A DNA stretch of 50,105 nt from Candidatus Limicola stercorigallinarum (GTDB lineage: Bacteria; Actinomycetota; Coriobacteriia; Coriobacteriales; Coriobacteriaceae), in the NCBI GenBank assembly GCA_018711625.1, contig DVID01000030.1, positions 1 to 50,105 of the forward strand, written 5' to 3'. Below, one piece after another: positions 16,694 through 24,890 of this stretch; position 1 is the stretch's first letter, and each line of letters starts with the position of its first letter. The translations under genes were made by a program, and so were the position numbers. A model generated the notes under the pieces. The model ran no database searches and had not been told where the DNA came from. It saw nothing but the letters and a program-made list of their open reading frames with translations.

Positions 16694-18267
16694 TCGCTCC
16701 GGTGATGCGATCCGCGGCTTTCGCGGCGCTCATACATGGCTTCAACCATGAGGCGAGCGAGTGTGAGCTCACCCGCGAGGCGGAGCCGTGTCGCACAGGC
16801 TGAGGCGGGGGCATCTGTTTTGGCGTGGCGCTCAAGCTGGTTTGCGAGCGTCTCTATGGTGTCATGTGCCCGGGAAAGGCCGTCCGCCGTGCGGTTGACC
16901 ATGGCGTAGGTGCTCATCGTGTGCCTGAGTGTCTCCAGGATCGAGGCAGCCTCGGCTTGATCGATGCCACGGGAGGTGCGGCTTGCTACGTCGCGCGGGG
17001 CGTCATGCGTGGCCGTGCGCGCCGGGTGTTCGCGCGCATACCGCGCCGCTGCGCTGCCGGCACTCCGTCCAAACACAAGGCCGTTTGCGCTTGAGAGCCC
17101 GCCAATGCGATCTGCCCCGTGCATGCCGCCCGTGGCCTCGCCGCAGGCATAAAGGCCCGGTACGCCCGTCCATCCGGTGCCATCGATACGAATACCGCCG
17201 TTTGACGCGTGCGCATAGAGCGCTATCCGCAGCTCGTCGGTGGGCGAGATGCCATGCTCCTCTTCAAGCCACGTGCTAAAGGTGCGCACAAATTCGGGCA
17301 CGTCCTGCGTGGGGAATTGGTAGGTGAGCGGCATACCTGCGGGTCCTGCCGCATCGATGGCAAAGTCGACCGCTCGTGATGTGAGCCGGGAAGTAAAGGG
17401 GCCATAGGTGGAGCGGAGGCAGAGCAGGTCATAGGAAAGTGGCGGCTGCGTCTGCGCATAGCGGAATGACTTCTCGTTGAACACGAGGCCACGGCAGGGA
17501 GCTATGAGACCGGGCATCATTTGCATGAACTCGATATTCACGAGCGAGCAGCCGTGGTGTGCCGCTATGCCCTGCACCGAGCTCACCACGTCGCCCGATG
17601 TAAGGCGTCGTTCGAAGAGTCCGCTTGTGCCCCCCGTGGCAAGCACCACGGCGCCACAGCGGAGAGAAAACAGGCGCGCGCTCTGATGGTCGAAAAGCGT
17701 TGCTCCCACAATAGCACCGTCGTCGTTTTGCACGAGCTCTACGAGCTCTGTGTGCTCCCACACGCGCACGCCAAGTCTCTTGAGCTCACATGCAAACGCG
17801 GCCTCCATGCTTTCGCGTACCAGGCCGTACCAGGCACGATGCTTGTGATCAAAGCAGGGTATGAACGCTGTCTCCTGTGCGCTCTCAGCGCCCGCCGGAC
17901 GTTTGAGCCTAACTCCCAGATCTTCGAGCCATGCAATGGCGGGCGCGATGCCTGCTACGAATGAGGTCACCAGTTCACGGTCTGCCACATCGCAACCCAC
18001 CGTGCAGATGGTCGATGCGAGGTCATCAGCATCCGCTTCGTCGGCGGGAGCGATGAGGCCGAGACCCCAGGTGCCGGGGTAGAAGCTCGAGCCCGAAAAA
18101 CATGATCCCAGGCTCGTGAGGACTACCTGCGCACCCGCGTGTGCTGCCTCTATAGCTGCTGTGACGCCCGCAATGCCGGATCCTACTACCAGCACGTCAA
18201 CGGGTTCAGACGCGGTACGGTCAATCGAGCTCTGTGTCGATGAGGCAGAGAGGGGAGTGGCGGGCAT
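16639..18267 (-). CDS. FAD-dependent oxidoreductase, L-aspartate oxidase/fumarate reductase-like
   Basis: A 542-residue flavoprotein with an N-terminal FAD-binding Rossmann motif (VLVVGSGIAGVTAAIEAAHAG, about 25-45). The typical C-terminal FAD-binding block is GVPGLYACGEATGGMHGADR followed by IGGLSSANGLVFG (about 385-420), and the tail is helical, as in NadB. The closest resemblance is L-aspartate oxidase (NadB), which makes iminoaspartate for NAD synthesis, or soluble fumarate-reductase flavoproteins. No nadA or nadC is beside it, so I leave the symbol blank. ATG at 18267 has AAGGAG seven bases upstream. There is no Tat signal. It overlaps the CofE-like gene at the 3' ends. Confidence 0.8.
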   Translation of the reverse strand: MPATPLSASSTQSSIDRTASEPVDVLVVGSGIAGVTAAIEAAHAGAQVVLTSLGSCFSGSSFYPGTWGLGLIAPADEADADDLASTICTVGCDVADRELVTSFVAGIAPAIAWLEDLGVRLKRPAGAESAQETAFIPCFDHKHRAWYGLVRESMEAAFACELKRLGVRVWEHTELVELVQNDDGAIVGATLFDHQSARLFSLRCGAVVLATGGTSGLFERRLTSGDVVSSVQGIAAHHGCSLVNIEFMQMMPGLIAPCRGLVFNEKSFRYAQTQPPLSYDLLCLRSTYGPFTSRLTSRAVDFAIDAAGPAGMPLTYQFPTQDVPEFVRTFSTWLEEEHGISPTDELRIALYAHASNGGIRIDGTGWTGVPGLYACGEATGGMHGADRIGGLSSANGLVFGRSAGSAAARYAREHPARTATHDAPRDVASRTSRGIDQAEAASILETLRHTMSTYAMVNRTADGLSRAHDTIETLANQLERHAKTDAPASACATRLRLAGELTLARLMVEAMYERRESRGSHHRSDYPSEDPAQARMMPKGVR

Positions 18268-18598
18268 GTGACTCCTTGAGATAGCAGGCTGTTTTACACG
18301 CATGTGCGTACGGCTTCTTACTATACCCGCCACTGACTACGTGTGTGTCGAGGGCAAAACCGGTCAAGATTTTCCAACGCATGACCTCCTCAAAAACACT
18401 CGCTTCGGATATAGGGAGATAATTTGGGATGTGCCGCATAGACAGGGGTTTCACGAATGGCAATCCTGGGAAAAAGCCGTTGAGATTGGGCGGCTACTCG
18501 GCGGGTTGGGTTTTTTCTCCCTATATCCGAAACGAATAACCAGGCGAGGCCGCCCATACCGCCTTCGAATGCCCGAGACGCCTCTGTTCTAGGCAGGC
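18268..18598. other. Gene-free stretch with inverted-repeat element
   Basis: Between the flavoprotein gene start and the end of the XRE gene. It holds a possible -10 (TATAGT, minus strand, 18325-18320) and the inverted-repeat element at 18401-18534. I see no gene. Confidence 0.6.
18401..18534. mobile_element. Short inverted-repeat element (MITE-like)
   Basis: TTCGGATATAGGGAGA at 18404-18419 recurs as its reverse complement at 18516-18531, and the match continues outward with one mismatch (CG.../...CG). The 96-bp core is non-coding, with a T6 run just inside the right arm. Size and symmetry suit a small mobile repeat; no target duplication was found. Confidence 0.45.
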
Positions 18599-19639
18599 TC
18601 AGTGCGCTGCGGGCAGGTAGATCCACAAAAGCGCCGCCGCAACAGCTCCCACCATGAGCGGAATGAACCAGATGACCCAGCCTAGTAGCGCGAACACGCC
18701 GGCAAGCACTGCGAACCCAGCAAAGACGGAAAGCGCCGCGGCCATGGTCTGCCGTTTGATCCATACCTGCGCCAGGCGGGGAACAGCGGGGTTTGTTGCC
18801 ACTTGCGCCTGTGTTGCGGGAAGCTCCGCCACAACGCGCGCGGCTTCGCGCTGCTCAAGAGCCGATGCGTTGCGGCTGTTGTAGGCATCTACGTTCAACC
18901 TGCGCCGCATAAGCGCGGCATAGATGAGTGACCATACGCAGACCGCGCCCCATGCGAACAGCGAGGCAAGGCCGCCGCTCAGATGAAAGAGCGGCCCCGA
19001 TTTCACCATGCAGGCGGCGACCGCAGTCACACCGGTCAGGATGGCCACAACGCGCGCACGCCTCACCAAGGAAGCTGTTGTGTGCCGCTGCTCGTCGGTA
19101 TAGAAGTCTGCAACGTAAGGGTAGCGACCTATAAAACCAAGGTGCTGGAGCGCGGCGATTGTTGCCAGTGCCAAACAGAGCAGAAGCCCCATCACCAGAA
19201 AAGGCAGCCCGAATCCGGTCGCGGCAACCAGGCCCTGGGCGACCAAGATCACACCCCAGCTGCCCTGTGAGGGCAGGACGGTGGGGGAGATGCCAAAGGC
19301 GAGAGCGCACGAGAGCATGAAGGCTGCGGGCGCAAAGGCCAGCAGAAGGGCGCGGGTGCGCATATGACGGTCGTATCCGCAGATATCCACGGGGTTTGCG
19401 TTCACGGGAAGGGTGATGCTCCGGCGCGCCTCGGCATCGCGGAGGTCACCTCGCACGAGCGCGTTGAGGTCGCACTCAAAGATGTCGCAGAGGCGCACGA
19501 GCTTATCCATCTCGGGATATGCGCGCCCAGATTCCCACTTGGAAATGGCTTGCCGGCTTACCCCCATGAGCATCGCGAGCTGCTCTTGCGTCATGTTGCG
19601 CATACTGCGCAGGTGATAAAGGTTGTCTGAGAATCCCAT
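18599..19639 (-). CDS. XRE-family regulator with C-terminal membrane domain
   Basis: A 346-residue protein. Residues 1-65 form a Cro/C1-type helix-turn-helix (NLYHLRSMRNMTQEQLAMLM, then GVSRQAISKWESGRAYPEMDKL). After a linker come about six hydrophobic segments, from LLLAFAPAAFMLSCALAFGI to the C-terminus (LMVGAVAAALLWIYL). DNA-binding domains fused directly to membrane domains occur in one-component regulators that sense envelope or drug stress; the signal here is unknown. ATG at 19639 follows AAGGAGGAG, and the longer open frame upstream lacks family features. It is downstream of and co-oriented with nothing obvious, so its target is not apparent. Confidence 0.85.
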   Translation of the reverse strand: MGFSDNLYHLRSMRNMTQEQLAMLMGVSRQAISKWESGRAYPEMDKLVRLCDIFECDLNALVRGDLRDAEARRSITLPVNANPVDICGYDRHMRTRALLLAFAPAAFMLSCALAFGISPTVLPSQGSWGVILVAQGLVAATGFGLPFLVMGLLLCLALATIAALQHLGFIGRYPYVADFYTDEQRHTTASLVRRARVVAILTGVTAVAACMVKSGPLFHLSGGLASLFAWGAVCVWSLIYAALMRRRLNVDAYNSRNASALEQREAARVVAELPATQAQVATNPAVPRLAQVWIKRQTMAAALSVFAGFAVLAGVFALLGWVIWFIPLMVGAVAAALLWIYLPAAH

Positions 19640-19841
19640 GGCTCCTCCTTGCTTCGGGTTCCAGCATAGCTTTATCCTGCGCGCAACGGGGTGGTTGCTC
19701 CACCATCTTGCGGTTGCGTTTTGGTTGCGTGCGAAAATGATGCGCGAGGAGGGGTGAAGCGTGAGGCCTGAAGCGAGAAGCGTGAAAGTCAAAGCGGTTT
19801 GCCCATGTGACCACCCTTGCCCCATGAGGCTTCCTATAGAA

Positions 19842-19876
19842 AAAGCCGCTGGCGGGATATCCCAACCAGCGGCTTT
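19842..19876 (-). terminator. Terminator of the GGGtGRT/NifU-like operon
   Basis: Leftward, CCAGCGGCTTT closes an 11-bp perfect stem with AAAGCCGCTGG and runs into TTTTTCT. It lies 50 nt past the GGGtGRT stop. Confidence 0.9.
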
Positions 19877-19925
19877 CATTACAAGGCAAGGCCTTTCTGC
19901 GCGATAGGGCGCAGTGCGGACAACC

Positions 19926-20930
19926 TTACTCGTTCAGAGCAGCGTTCACCGCAACGGCGCAGGCCACGGTGGCACCAACCATGGGGTTGTTGCCCATACC
20001 GATGAGGCCCATCATGTCCACGTGCGCAGGCACCGAGGAGGAGCCGGCGAACTGGGCACTCGAGTGCATACGACCCATGGTGTCGGTCATGCCGTAGGAG
20101 GCAGGGCCGGCAGCCATGTTGTCGGGGTGCAGGGTACGGCCGGTGCCGCCGCCGGAAGCGACGGAGAAGTACTTCTTGCCAGCCAGCACGCGCTCCTTGA
20201 AGTAGGTGCCCGCAACGGGGTGCTGGAAGCGCGTGGGGTTGGTGGAGTTACCGGTGATCGAGATGTCGACATTCTCGTGCCACATGATGGCAACGCCCTC
20301 GCGGACGTCGTCGGCGCCGTAGCAGTTGACCTCGGCGCGCGGGCCGTCGGAGTAGGGGATCTTCTCGACAATCTTGAGCTCGCTCGTGAAGTAATCAAAC
20401 TGGGTCTTCACATAGGTGAAGCCGTTGATACGGGCGATGATCTGGGCAGCGTCCTTGCCCAGGCCGTTCAGGATAACGCGAAGCGGCTTCTTGCGCGCCT
20501 TGTTGGCGTTCATAGCGATGCCGATAGCGCCCTCAGCGGCAGCGAAGGACTCGTGACCAGCGAGGAACGCGAAGCACTCGGTGTCATCACCGAGGAGCAT
20601 AGCGCCCAGGTTGCCGTGGCCAAGACCAACCTTGCGGTCCTCGGCAACGGAGCCGGGCACGCAGAAGGCCTGGAGGCCCTCGCCGATGATAGCGGCGGCC
20701 TCAGAGGCGTTCTTGGCGCCCTTCTTGATGGCAAGAGCGCATCCAAGGGTGTAGGCCCACTTGGCGTTCTCAAATGCGATGGACTGAACGTTCTCCACGA
20801 TAGCGCGGGGGTCGACGCCCTTGTCCTGGCAAATCTGCAGGGCTTCCTCGAGGGAGGAGATGCCGTTCTCAGCGAGGCAGGCATTGATCTTATCAATGCG
20901 GCGCTCGTAACCTTCGAAGCTAACAGCCAT
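19926..20930 (-). CDS. GGGtGRT protein
   Basis: A 334-residue soluble protein of the family named for its motif, seen here as SGGGTGRTLHPDNMAAGPASYGMTDTM near residue 254. Other conserved-looking segments are GHGNLGAMLLGDDTECFAFLAGHESFA and VKTQFDYFTSELKIVEKIPYSDGPRAEVNCYGADDVREG. The N-terminal 90 residues are helical. Function is unknown to me. The gene is second in a two-gene operon, 17 bp behind a NifU-like scaffold gene, an arrangement I recall from clostridia too, which hints at a role in metal-cluster assembly or use. It is well expressed by codon use, with a GAGGGA ribosome site. Confidence 0.88.
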   Translation of the reverse strand: MAVSFEGYERRIDKINACLAENGISSLEEALQICQDKGVDPRAIVENVQSIAFENAKWAYTLGCALAIKKGAKNASEAAAIIGEGLQAFCVPGSVAEDRKVGLGHGNLGAMLLGDDTECFAFLAGHESFAAAEGAIGIAMNANKARKKPLRVILNGLGKDAAQIIARINGFTYVKTQFDYFTSELKIVEKIPYSDGPRAEVNCYGADDVREGVAIMWHENVDISITGNSTNPTRFQHPVAGTYFKERVLAGKKYFSVASGGGTGRTLHPDNMAAGPASYGMTDTMGRMHSSAQFAGSSSVPAHVDMMGLIGMGNNPMVGATVACAVAVNAALNE

Positions 20931-20947
20931 GTGCTTTCCCTCCCTTT

Positions 20948-21682
20948 CTACTCGTGAACCGGGAACACGGACTCGACGGTGTGGGTCTCTTCATCGGTGC
21001 GAGGATCGATGTACTTGGCAGCGGACTCCCACTGACCATAGTGACCCATGGCGCCCTTGATGGCGTCCTCGGGGGAGACACCCTTCTTGAGGGCGTCGGT
21101 GAACTTACCGAGGTTCAAGAACTCGAAAGCGATGATCTCGTTCTTGTCGTTGAGAGCCATGCGGGTGACATAGCCCTGGGCGAGCTCGAGGTAACGAGCG
21201 CCCTTGAGCTTGGTGCCGAACATGGTACCAATCTGGGAGCGCAGGCCCTTGCCCAGGTCGTCGAGGGAGGAGCCCACGGGCAGGCCGTCCTCGGAGAACG
21301 CAGTCTGGCTGCGGCCGTAAACAATCTGCAGGAACAGCTCGCGCATGGCGACGTTGATGGCATCGCACACCAGGTCGGTGTTGAGCGCCTCAAGAATGGT
21401 CTTGCCGGGGAGAATCTCGGAGGCCATGGCTGCGGAGTGGGTCATGCCCGAGCAGCCGAGGGTCTCGACGAGGCACTCCTCGATGACGCCCTCCTTGATG
21501 TTAAGCGTGAGCTTGCAGGCGCCCTGCTGAGGTGCGCACCAACCCACACCGTGCGTAAGGCCAGAGATGTCAGAGATCTCCTTGGCCTGAACCCACTTGC
21601 CCTCCTCGGGGATGGGGGCGGGACCGTGGTATGCGCCCTTGGCAACGGGGCACATGTTTTCCACTTCTGCTGTGTACTGCAT
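20948..21682 (-). CDS. NifU-like iron-sulfur cluster assembly scaffold protein
   Basis: A 244-residue protein related to the NifU/IscU N-terminal scaffold but larger. Cysteines occur in ENMCPVAKG, GWCAPQQGACKLTLNIKEGVIEECLVE, LGCSGMTHSA and DLVCDAINVAM; the ECLVETLGCSGMTHSAAMASE stretch parallels the cluster-binding segment of IscU (GCxxxxAS). It lies directly upstream of the GGGtGRT gene (17-bp gap) and 166 bp beyond the end of sufU, on the same strand. ATG at 21682 follows GAGGAGAGG. It probably holds a cluster for, or acts together with, the GGGtGRT protein; that link is inference from the operon. Confidence 0.85.
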   Translation of the reverse strand: MQYTAEVENMCPVAKGAYHGPAPIPEEGKWVQAKEISDISGLTHGVGWCAPQQGACKLTLNIKEGVIEECLVETLGCSGMTHSAAMASEILPGKTILEALNTDLVCDAINVAMRELFLQIVYGRSQTAFSEDGLPVGSSLDDLGKGLRSQIGTMFGTKLKGARYLELAQGYVTRMALNDKNEIIAFEFLNLGKFTDALKKGVSPEDAIKGAMGHYGQWESAAKYIDPRTDEETHTVESVFPVHE

Positions 21683-21848
21683 GCCTCTCCTCTCTGTTGG
21701 TTCCTCATCGGCGAGCCATGGCAACATGGCCAGCCAAACCTGACATGCACGTCTATTCTAACGCGAGCGGCGCGTGCACGCTTCGGTGAAGCGCAGCCAT
21801 TTTCAGATTGTTTTTATGATGGTGCCTTGTGGCATCACGCGCGAGGTG

Positions 21849-22274
21849 CTAGCGGTTGTCGAGGATGCCGTCGAGGGTTCGCCAGGCAAGTTCGGCGCAT
21901 TTCACGCGGGCGGGCATGTGCGAGATGTCTTTCAGCTGGGCAGCCTCGTCGAGGTCTTCCATCTCCTCGTCCGTGAGCTCTTCGCCACGCACCATGCGCA
22001 AGAAGAGGCCGGCCAAGCGTTTGGCCTCCTCGGCCGTTTCACCGGTGATGAGGTCGGCCATGATGTCGGCCGAGGCCTGGCTGATGGCGCAGCCATGGCC
22101 TGTGAACGAAGCCTCCTCAATCACGTCGCCCTCCATGCGCAGCATGAGCGTGAGCTCGTCGCCGCAGCTGGGGTTGATGCCATCGTGCGCGTGAGTGGGA
22201 GCATCCATCTCATACTTGTAGTCGGGGTGCGAGTTGTGCTCCATGAAGGTGGTCGAGCTATAGATATTGCCCAT
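21849..22274 (-). CDS. sufU: SufU iron-sulfur scaffold / sulfur-relay protein
   Basis: A 141-residue zinc-binding SufU. It takes persulfide sulfur from SufS in Gram-positive SUF systems. The three conserved cysteines are present: NPSCGD (Cys37), TGHGCAISQASA (Cys62) and VKCAELAW (about Cys125). The insertion between the second and third cysteines that separates SufU from IscU (LAGLFLRMVRGEELTDEEMEDLDE) is also visible. The true start is ATG at 22274 with AAGGAG upstream; the frame before it lies over sufS. It is the last gene of sufCBDSU, 19 bp after sufS. Confidence 0.95.
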   Translation of the reverse strand: MGNIYSSTTFMEHNSHPDYKYEMDAPTHAHDGINPSCGDELTLMLRMEGDVIEEASFTGHGCAISQASADIMADLITGETAEEAKRLAGLFLRMVRGEELTDEEMEDLDEAAQLKDISHMPARVKCAELAWRTLDGILDNR

Positions 22275-22293
22275 AGAAGGCTCCTTTGGGATG

Positions 22294-23616
22294 CTAGTGG
22301 AAGGTGTTCCAGACGGTTTTGAGCGCGTCAATGAAGGCGTCGACATCGTGCTTGTCGTTGTAGAACGCAAGACTCGCGCGGCAACACGCCAGGTTTTCGC
22401 AGCCCATCCAGGCCAAGAGCGGCTGCGCGCAGTGGTGACCCGCGCGGATGCATACCTGCTGCATATCCATGATGCTCGCCACGTCGTGCGGATGCACACC
22501 GTTGACGTTGAAGCTGATCACGCCGTGATGGCGATCCCAGTAAATCGACCCGATGATCGTAACAAACGGCAGCTCCACCATGCGGCTCATGGCGTAGTGC
22601 ACGAGCGCCGCCTCGCGCGCCTGGACAGCCTCGTAGCCCACGTGGTTCACCAGATAATCGAGGGCAACGCCTGTGGCGTAGATGCCGGCGGCGTCCTGCG
22701 TGCCCGCTTCAAACTTCTCGGGCACCGGAGCCCATACGGCATCGGTCTCGGTCACGGAGTCGATCATCTCGCCGCCGGTGAGGAAGGGATCCATGCGGTC
22801 GAGGAGATCGTAACGACCCCACAGCACGCCCACGCCCATGGGGCCAAGCGCCTTGTGGGCAGAGAACGCCAAGAAGTCCGCCCCCAGTGTGTGCACATCG
22901 ACGGGCATGTGGGGGATAGCCTGCGCCGCGTCTACCACCAGGTAGCCGCCCTGCGCGTGCACGGCTTGCCCGAGTTTTGCCACCGGCACGCGCACGCCCA
23001 GCACGTTCGAGACCATTGTGGTGGCCACAATCTTGGTCTTGGGGCCAATCTTTTGAGCAATCTCTTCGTCGGTGAGCTCACCCGTCTTGGTGGGGTAGAG
23101 GTACACGAGCTTGGCGCCCGCCTGGCGGCATGCCTGCTGCCAGGGGATGAGGTTGGAGTGATGCTCCATGATGGTGATGGCTACCTCGTCGCCCGGGGAG
23201 AGCACACCCGGGGCGAACGAGCGGGCGATGATGTTCAGCGACTCGCTCGTGTTGCGGGTGAACACTACCTCTTCGGGCCGATTGCCGCCAATGAGCTGGG
23301 CAATCTGAGCGCGAACCTTCGCGATGGCCTCGGTTGCCTCAACAGAGAGGGAATACAGGCCGCGCAAAGGGTTTGCGTTCATGGTCTCATAGAAGCGCTT
23401 CTGTGCATTGAGCACGCAGGCCGGGCGCTGCGCGGTGGCAGCGCTGTCCAAAAAGGCAATGTCGGGATGCTCCTGGAAAAGCGGAAAGGCGGCTTTGTAG
23501 GGATTGGTCTCAATATCTACGACCGGGTGTGCCCGCGACGCCTCGTCGGAGGCGTCGAACACGGGTGCCGTAGGAGCGGTGCAGGTGTCGCAAGAAACAT
23601 GCTCGGTGTCGATCAT
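22294..23616 (-). CDS. sufS: SufS cysteine desulfurase
   Basis: A 440-residue PLP enzyme of the SufS (group II) type that removes sulfur from cysteine to form an enzyme persulfide. Seen are EHHSNLIPW, VVDAAQAIPHMPVDV, the PLP lysine in FSAHKALGPMG (Lys255) and the persulfide cysteine in RAGHHCAQPLL (near 395). A roughly 40-residue N-terminal extension holds a CDTC pair that is not part of the core fold. The start overlaps the sufD stop by four bases (ATGA), which implies translational coupling, and SufU follows as its sulfur acceptor. Confidence 0.96.
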   Translation of the reverse strand: MIDTEHVSCDTCTAPTAPVFDASDEASRAHPVVDIETNPYKAAFPLFQEHPDIAFLDSAATAQRPACVLNAQKRFYETMNANPLRGLYSLSVEATEAIAKVRAQIAQLIGGNRPEEVVFTRNTSESLNIIARSFAPGVLSPGDEVAITIMEHHSNLIPWQQACRQAGAKLVYLYPTKTGELTDEEIAQKIGPKTKIVATTMVSNVLGVRVPVAKLGQAVHAQGGYLVVDAAQAIPHMPVDVHTLGADFLAFSAHKALGPMGVGVLWGRYDLLDRMDPFLTGGEMIDSVTETDAVWAPVPEKFEAGTQDAAGIYATGVALDYLVNHVGYEAVQAREAALVHYAMSRMVELPFVTIIGSIYWDRHHGVISFNVNGVHPHDVASIMDMQQVCIRAGHHCAQPLLAWMGCENLACCRASLAFYNDKHDVDAFIDALKTVWNTFH

Positions 23617-24890
23617 GCGAGGTCCTCCTCGAAGGAATCAATGAGCTCGTTGCCCAGGCGGATAACCCGTGCACGCATCTCGTCGTCGGGGGCGGTGAGC
23701 GCCGCATCTTCGAGCTTTGCCACCATGAAGAGCTTCTCGGCTGCCTCGGCAGAAACGCCGCGGCTCATGAGGTAGAACAGCTGCTCGGGACGCACGTGTC
23801 CAATGGTGGCGCCGTGGTTGCCCGCCACATCGTCCTCGTCGCAAAGAATGGTGGGCACCGTCTTGTTGTCCACGCCTTTGTCGGCAATGAGCACAGCCTC
23901 GCGCTCGGTGCCCTCGCTGCCCTTGCAGCCATGCACCAGGTCGATGGTACCGCGCAGACACTTTTTGCTCGTGCCGGCAAGGACGCCGTTCGCGATGATG
24001 TTTGAGATGGTCTTCTTACCGCGGTGACGCACCACGTAGTTGAAGTCGCGCGTCTCGGTGCCGGCGGCAAGGTAGCGAGTGTCGATATCAACGCGGGCAT
24101 CGTCCGAGCGCAGGTCAACAGCCATGCCGGTGGCGGTAACGCCGCCGCCGAGCACCACGTGGCGCACGGTGACGCGCGCATTGCGGTCGAGCACATATCC
24201 CGAATCGTCAATGGCGGTGAAGGGGGCATCGCAGGTGGTGTAGACGGTCACGTCCACGCGGGCGTTCTCGCCGGCAAATACACGCAGCTCAGAGCCTACA
24301 AGGCCGGGTTCGGCGCTTGCTGCGTCCGCCTCGCCGTCGAGCGAGATGGCAAGCGTGAGGTGTGCATTCGCCTCAGCGATCGCGTCAATCGAGGCGGCAA
24401 CGGTAGCACCCTGTTCGCCGCAAACACGGATGGTGGCCGTCTCCTCAGTACCCTCCGCGCAGCCAAGCGTGAGCGTCTCTCCCGCGGAGAAGTTGAGGTA
24501 CGAGCGCGTGTCGATGCCCATGCCTGTGGTGAAGGCGGCCGCCACATCGTTCGCCAGTTCCTCTTTGCAGGCGCGCTCTTGGTAACTCGAAAGCGCGGGG
24601 ATGTTGAGGTCGCCTAGGTCATCGCCCGGTGCGTGCTGCTCCTGAACAGCCTGGATGCAGGCGCGCGTGTCTTGAGCGTCGCCGCGTGCGGCATCCACGC
24701 GCTCTTGGAGCGCCGCCACAGCGCCCTCAAAGCTAAGAGACGTGCTCGTAAGCTCTTGCGCGGCCTCTACAACAATATCGCCACCGCGTGCCATACCAGC
24801 GGGAATGGCAATCTGGGTGTCGTTCATCTTGAGCCAACCCCACGTGGGGGCGGGCATGGCGCCGGCGTGTTTGATTGTGATGGCGTCCAT
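23613..24890 (-). CDS. sufD: SufD, SufBC2D scaffold complex subunit
   Basis: A 425-residue SufB/SufD-fold protein; the beta-helix core shows in LVHGCKGSEGTEREAVLIADK and GNHGATIGHVRPEQLFYLMSRG. With SufB and SufC it forms the scaffold on which Fe-S clusters are built. It lacks the SufB-type cluster motifs and sits second after sufB, as is normal for SufD. Its ATG lies directly behind the sufB TAG stop (TAGATG), so it is coupled to sufB, and its end overlaps sufS by four bases. The N-terminal half is divergent from model SufD proteins. Confidence 0.88.
   Translation of the reverse strand: MDAITIKHAGAMPAPTWGWLKMNDTQIAIPAGMARGGDIVVEAAQELTSTSLSFEGAVAALQERVDAARGDAQDTRACIQAVQEQHAPGDDLGDLNIPALSSYQERACKEELANDVAAAFTTGMGIDTRSYLNFSAGETLTLGCAEGTEETATIRVCGEQGATVAASIDAIAEANAHLTLAISLDGEADAASAEPGLVGSELRVFAGENARVDVTVYTTCDAPFTAIDDSGYVLDRNARVTVRHVVLGGGVTATGMAVDLRSDDARVDIDTRYLAAGTETRDFNYVVRHRGKKTISNIIANGVLAGTSKKCLRGTIDLVHGCKGSEGTEREAVLIADKGVDNKTVPTILCDEDDVAGNHGATIGHVRPEQLFYLMSRGVSAEAAEKLFMVAKLEDAALTAPDDEMRARVIRLGNELIDSFEEDLA

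Noticed and set aside
22267-23775. 502-codon plus-strand frame over sufS
   Set aside because: Shadow of sufS/sufD; no similarity to any protein I know.
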